Below, piece by piece: positions 61,695 to 64,000 of a stretch of 64,000 nt of DNA. Made by a program: the position numbers and the translations under genes. This DNA comes from AA29 sp041481445 (GTDB taxonomy: Bacteria; Acidobacteriota; Vicinamibacteria; Fen-336): assembly GCA_041481445.1 (NCBI GenBank), contig JBGPBV010000003.1:1-64000 (forward strand), read 5' to 3'. Positions within the stretch are counted from its first letter, which is position 1. Each line of letters starts with the position of its first letter. The notes beneath the pieces are model-generated. The model worked only from the letters and a program-made list of their open reading frames with translations, searched no databases and had not been told where the DNA came from.

Positions 61695-62030
61695 ATGGTA
61701 GGCAATACGAGCATTTCAGACGACGTAGACGTGCGGGATGACCTGAAGGGGTCCTCGGCCGGCACGCCCGGCCTCACCGCCCTCGATGAGGAGCGTGAGG
61801 CCTCGCTCGCCGACGAGGGCGGCGTGTCCGGTGCCGTCGTGGAGAGCCAGGACGTCGAGACCCTGCGCCGCCTGGCCCACGACCTGCCGGTCGCCCATCT
61901 CCAGCCCGCCGAGCCCGACGGTGCCGGTCCGGCCCCCTGGCGAAACGGCGCCGCTACGGCACTCGTGGCGGTGGCCAGCTTCGCCGCGGCCGCGCTCGGC
62001 GTCCTTGCCTATCGGCGCTGGGTCCACTGA
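61695..62030 (+). CDS. Small single-pass membrane protein under a sigma-54 promoter
   Basis: 111 residues from ATG 61695, chosen because GGAGGAG lies 6 nt upstream. An acidic cytoplasmic part (NTSISDDVDVRDDLKG, VVESQDVETLRRLAHDLP) is followed by one C-terminal helix (ATALVAVASFAAAALGVLAY) and YRRWVH. No family is recognised. Its position just after the sigma-54 promoter and the NtrX-like activator suggests it is their target. Confidence 0.72.
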   Translation: MVGNTSISDDVDVRDDLKGSSAGTPGLTALDEEREASLADEGGVSGAVVESQDVETLRRLAHDLPVAHLQPAEPDGAGPAPWRNGAATALVAVASFAAAALGVLAYRRWVH

Positions 62031-62090
62031 CCTCCCCGGCGGCTCCTATCCCCTCCCGCGAAGCCTCCCATCCGTGGATCGAGATTCGTC

Positions 62091-62120
62091 TTGAAATGTC
62101 AGGGCGTGTTTTCCGATAAT
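62091..62120 (+). promoter_or_regulatory. Promoter of the TPR/RDD gene pair
   Basis: TTGAAA (62091-62096), an 18-nt spacer and GATAAT (62115-62120). The -10 box overlaps the ATG at 62119, which supports the downstream GTG 62152 as the real start. Confidence 0.55.
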
Positions 62121-62151
62121 GGCGCGTACTTCCGACCCGAGGGCTCATGGA

Positions 62152-62901
62152 GTGACTGCGACCGACCACGAGAGGATCCAGGGACTGCTCGCCGAGGGGT
62201 GGCGACGCCTCGAGGCGGGGGATCCACGCGAGGCGGCCCTGGTCTTCGGCCGGGTCGCCCTCGTCGAGCCCACGCGCGCCGAGGCTCTTCGCGGCCTGGC
62301 CTCCGCCAACGCCGCCATCACTGAATCCGAGCGGCGCAGCGACGAGCGGCTCGATCAGGCACGGCAGGCCCTCGAGAGAGGCGATCACGCCGTGGCCCGC
62401 GCCGCCCTGGAGGCGGTGATCGCCGAAGGCGGCGATCGCCATCAGGCCGCGATCCTGCTCGACCGGCTCGACGCGCGGGGCGGACGTCTCGACCGCGCGG
62501 AAGCCGCGGCGGCCGCGATCGAATCCGCTCCGGCCTCCCTGCCCTCGCGTGTGAGCTGGTCGCGGCGCGCCCTCGCCGCCGCCTGGACGGCCGCCCTCCT
62601 GGTCCTCGGCGCCGGCCTCGCCTCGAGCTGGGATCGCCTCCTGGTCGGCCTCACCCGGCCGCCGGCACCGCGCTCCCGCGTCGATGGGGCGTGGGTGCCG
62701 CCCGTGACCGGCGGGGAGCGCGCCCTGGCCCAGGCCCACCGGTTGATGGACGCCGGAGACCCCGCGGCCGCGCTGGCCATCCTCGATCGCGTGGGGGCGG
62801 AGGAGCCCGCCTATCCGTTCGCGCAACAGCTCCGCCAGCAGGCGCAGCGTGCCCTGCGCGGCGAGGGTGCGGCGGTCGCGCAAGGGGCCCGCCGGCCGTG
62901 A
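62152..62901 (+). CDS. TPR-like protein with one membrane helix (GTG start)
   Basis: 249 residues. Two helical-repeat regions (GLLAEGWRRLEAGDPREAALVFG, ALAQAHRLMDAGDPAAALAILDR) flank a membrane helix (LAAAWTAALLVLGAGLASS, about residues 140-160). The GTG has GAGGG 8 nt upstream and lies downstream of the promoter; ATG 62119 sits inside the -10 box. It overlaps the next gene (GTGA). No specific role can be assigned. Confidence 0.75.
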   Translation: MTATDHERIQGLLAEGWRRLEAGDPREAALVFGRVALVEPTRAEALRGLASANAAITESERRSDERLDQARQALERGDHAVARAALEAVIAEGGDRHQAAILLDRLDARGGRLDRAEAAAAAIESAPASLPSRVSWSRRALAAAWTAALLVLGAGLASSWDRLLVGLTRPPAPRSRVDGAWVPPVTGGERALAQAHRLMDAGDPAAALAILDRVGAEEPAYPFAQQLRQQAQRALRGEGAAVAQGARRP

Positions 62902-63917
62902 GCTGTCCCTCCTGCGGGTCGCTCGTGCCCGCAGGGCAGGAGCGGTGTCCGGCCTGCAGTGCCAGCGTCGCGCCGGTGACCGAAGGCGCGCTCGCTCCCG
63001 ACCCCGCGGCGCGGCCACGCCCCGAGCCGCTGCGCGAGATCCCCGGCTTGAAGAAGAAGGAGCGCACCTGGAAGGACGAGGTGCGCGACCGCGTGCGCGA
63101 CCGCAAGCGCCGGCGCGTGGGTGACGGAGAGCTTCCGCTCTTCCGCGACGAGGGCGAGGGCGAGGAGTCGGCGGAAGGGTCCGCCGCCGGCGAAGAGACC
63201 GAAGGGCTCATGGCCGGCTCTTCCGAGGCCGGCCTGGCTTCGCCGATCGAGCTGGGCGCGGACGAGCCCGACCTCCCGCTGCGCCCGCCGGCGCCGGCTT
63301 CGCCGTCCCGGACGCCCGACCTGCGCCTGTCCGCGACCGAAGCGGCGCCGCGCGAGGCCGCCCCGCGCGACGTCACCGTCCGTCCGCCGATCGTGCCCCG
63401 CGACCCGCCGTCCGGCCGCGCGCACGTCGATCCGGAGCGACCTCCGCTCGAAGAGGACGAATGGACGCTCGGGGCCGAGCCGTCGCCCGCCGACCCTCGT
63501 CCGGTCGAGCGGCCGGCGCAGTCCGGGGAACGGGCCCGCGCGGCCGCGCTGGACCTGGCCCTGGTGGGGGTGATGTGGGCGGTCGTGGTCTACTTCGCCA
63601 GCCGCGCCGCGCACGTCGACCTGATCGGACTGAAGCCGGCCTGGCGTTACCTGGCCGGCTACCTGGCTTTCCTCGGCCTCACCTACGCGGGTTACTTCAC
63701 GGGCACCACCGGCCAGACGCTCGGCAAGATCGCGACCGGGCTGCGCGTGGTGGACGCCGCCGGCCGTCCGCCGGGGTACCTGCGCGCGTTCGCGCGCGCG
63801 GCCCTGGGCAGCCTCGGGGTCGTCGCCGCGGGCGCCGGGCTCATCCCGATGCTGCTCGACCCCGCGCGCCGCGCCTTCCACGACCGTGTCGCCCGGACGC
63901 GCGTCGTGAAGAACTAG
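62898..63917 (+). CDS. Zinc-ribbon RDD-family membrane protein (GTG start)
   Basis: 339 residues. The N-terminus is a zinc ribbon (CPSCGSLVPAGQERCPAC). A charged, Pro-rich linker of about 200 residues follows. The C-terminal ~130 residues are an RDD domain with its namesake residues and helices (RARAAALDLALVGVMWAVVVY, GTTGQTLGKIATGLRVVD, LLDPARRAFHDRVARTRVV). It overlaps the TPR gene and is probably co-translated. RDD proteins have been linked to ion or small-molecule transport, but no substrate is evident. Confidence 0.85.
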   Translation: MSCPSCGSLVPAGQERCPACSASVAPVTEGALAPDPAARPRPEPLREIPGLKKKERTWKDEVRDRVRDRKRRRVGDGELPLFRDEGEGEESAEGSAAGEETEGLMAGSSEAGLASPIELGADEPDLPLRPPAPASPSRTPDLRLSATEAAPREAAPRDVTVRPPIVPRDPPSGRAHVDPERPPLEEDEWTLGAEPSPADPRPVERPAQSGERARAAALDLALVGVMWAVVVYFASRAAHVDLIGLKPAWRYLAGYLAFLGLTYAGYFTGTTGQTLGKIATGLRVVDAAGRPPGYLRAFARAALGSLGVVAAGAGLIPMLLDPARRAFHDRVARTRVVKN

Positions 63918-63928
63918 ACGGCCGGGAC

Positions 63929-63934
63929 TATCAT
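63929..63934 (+). promoter_or_regulatory. -10 hexamer 6 nt before the final partial gene
   Basis: TATCAT is followed by CGCCGG and ATG at 63941, the same arrangement as at two other genes in the window and suggestive of a leaderless message. Confidence 0.35.
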
Positions 63935-63940
63935 CGCCGG

Positions 63941-64000
63941 ATGTCTTCCGATCGCGCCCCGCGGGCGGGCGCGCCCAGGGCGGATCTCCTCTCGACCGCC
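63941..64000 (+). CDS. Start of an unidentified gene (runs off the window)
   Basis: Twenty codons beginning MSSDRAPRAGAPRADLLSTA, open to the end of the window. There is too little sequence to assign a family. The start is supported only by the -10-like box upstream and by the absence of other genes here. Confidence 0.3.
   Translation, partial: MSSDRAPRAGAPRADLLSTA

Overview
The window is GC-rich, gene-dense bacterial chromosome. Its protein repertoire resembles Acidobacteriota: an Oar-type TonB-dependent receptor with a carboxypeptidase-like N-terminal domain, a membrane-anchored winged-helix/TPR regulator, SBBP and choice-of-anchor repeats, DUF4097 proteins, PilMNOP-like genes and a PqqD/HprK/radical-SAM cassette. 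The phylum is an inference from gene content; no rRNA gene is present to settle it.

Region 1 (1-16.8 kb, + strand) is a housekeeping block. It starts with the 3' end of tuf, followed by an uninterrupted S10-spc-alpha ribosomal superoperon (rpsJ to rplQ, with secY, adk, map, infA and rpoA) that ends at a strong intrinsic terminator. Two copies of a ~95-nt intergenic element with a covarying hairpin precede rpsJ and map. A promoter followed by a 10-bp hairpin lies before rpmJ. Many ribosomal proteins carry Lys/Ala/Pro- or Gly/Ala-rich tails.

Region 2 (16.8-28.8 kb) is accessory and mostly encodes surface proteins: a secreted Cys-rich/beta-propeller protein, a CadC-like TPR regulator, a 1,402-residue SBBP/choice-of-anchor-D exoprotein with a 93-residue exported partner, a decayed beta-propeller fragment, and an Oar-like TonB-dependent receptor.

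Region 3 (28.8-37.2 kb, - strand) is the most interesting part. It is a compact, translationally coupled cassette that looks like a ribosomally synthesised, post-translationally modified peptide (RiPP) system. In transcription order it holds an S24/S26-like peptidase with Cys in the nucleophile position, a PqqD-like recognition protein, a giant exported C25 (gingipain-type) peptidase, a previously hidden 55-codon peptide gene, a radical SAM/SPASM protein, an HprK-like kinase and a Tat-exported M20 hydrolase.

Region 4 (37.3-64 kb) holds cell-envelope and housekeeping genes: a TonB-domain protein, an EF-G-like GTPase, PilM/N/O/P-like proteins, a 38-residue membrane peptide, a secreted HExxH protein, a pseudokinase-TonB fusion, CIRCE-controlled groES-groEL, a Fis-like protein, purC, an ECF sigma/anti-sigma/DUF4097 envelope module, an LPG-synthase-like membrane protein, nrdR, a VWA-FHA protein, an NtrY/NtrX pair followed by a near-perfect sigma-54 promoter, and TPR and RDD membrane proteins. 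Several genes have a -10 hexamer only 5-6 nt before ATG, suggesting leaderless transcripts. No tRNA, rRNA, CRISPR array or intact insertion sequence was seen.
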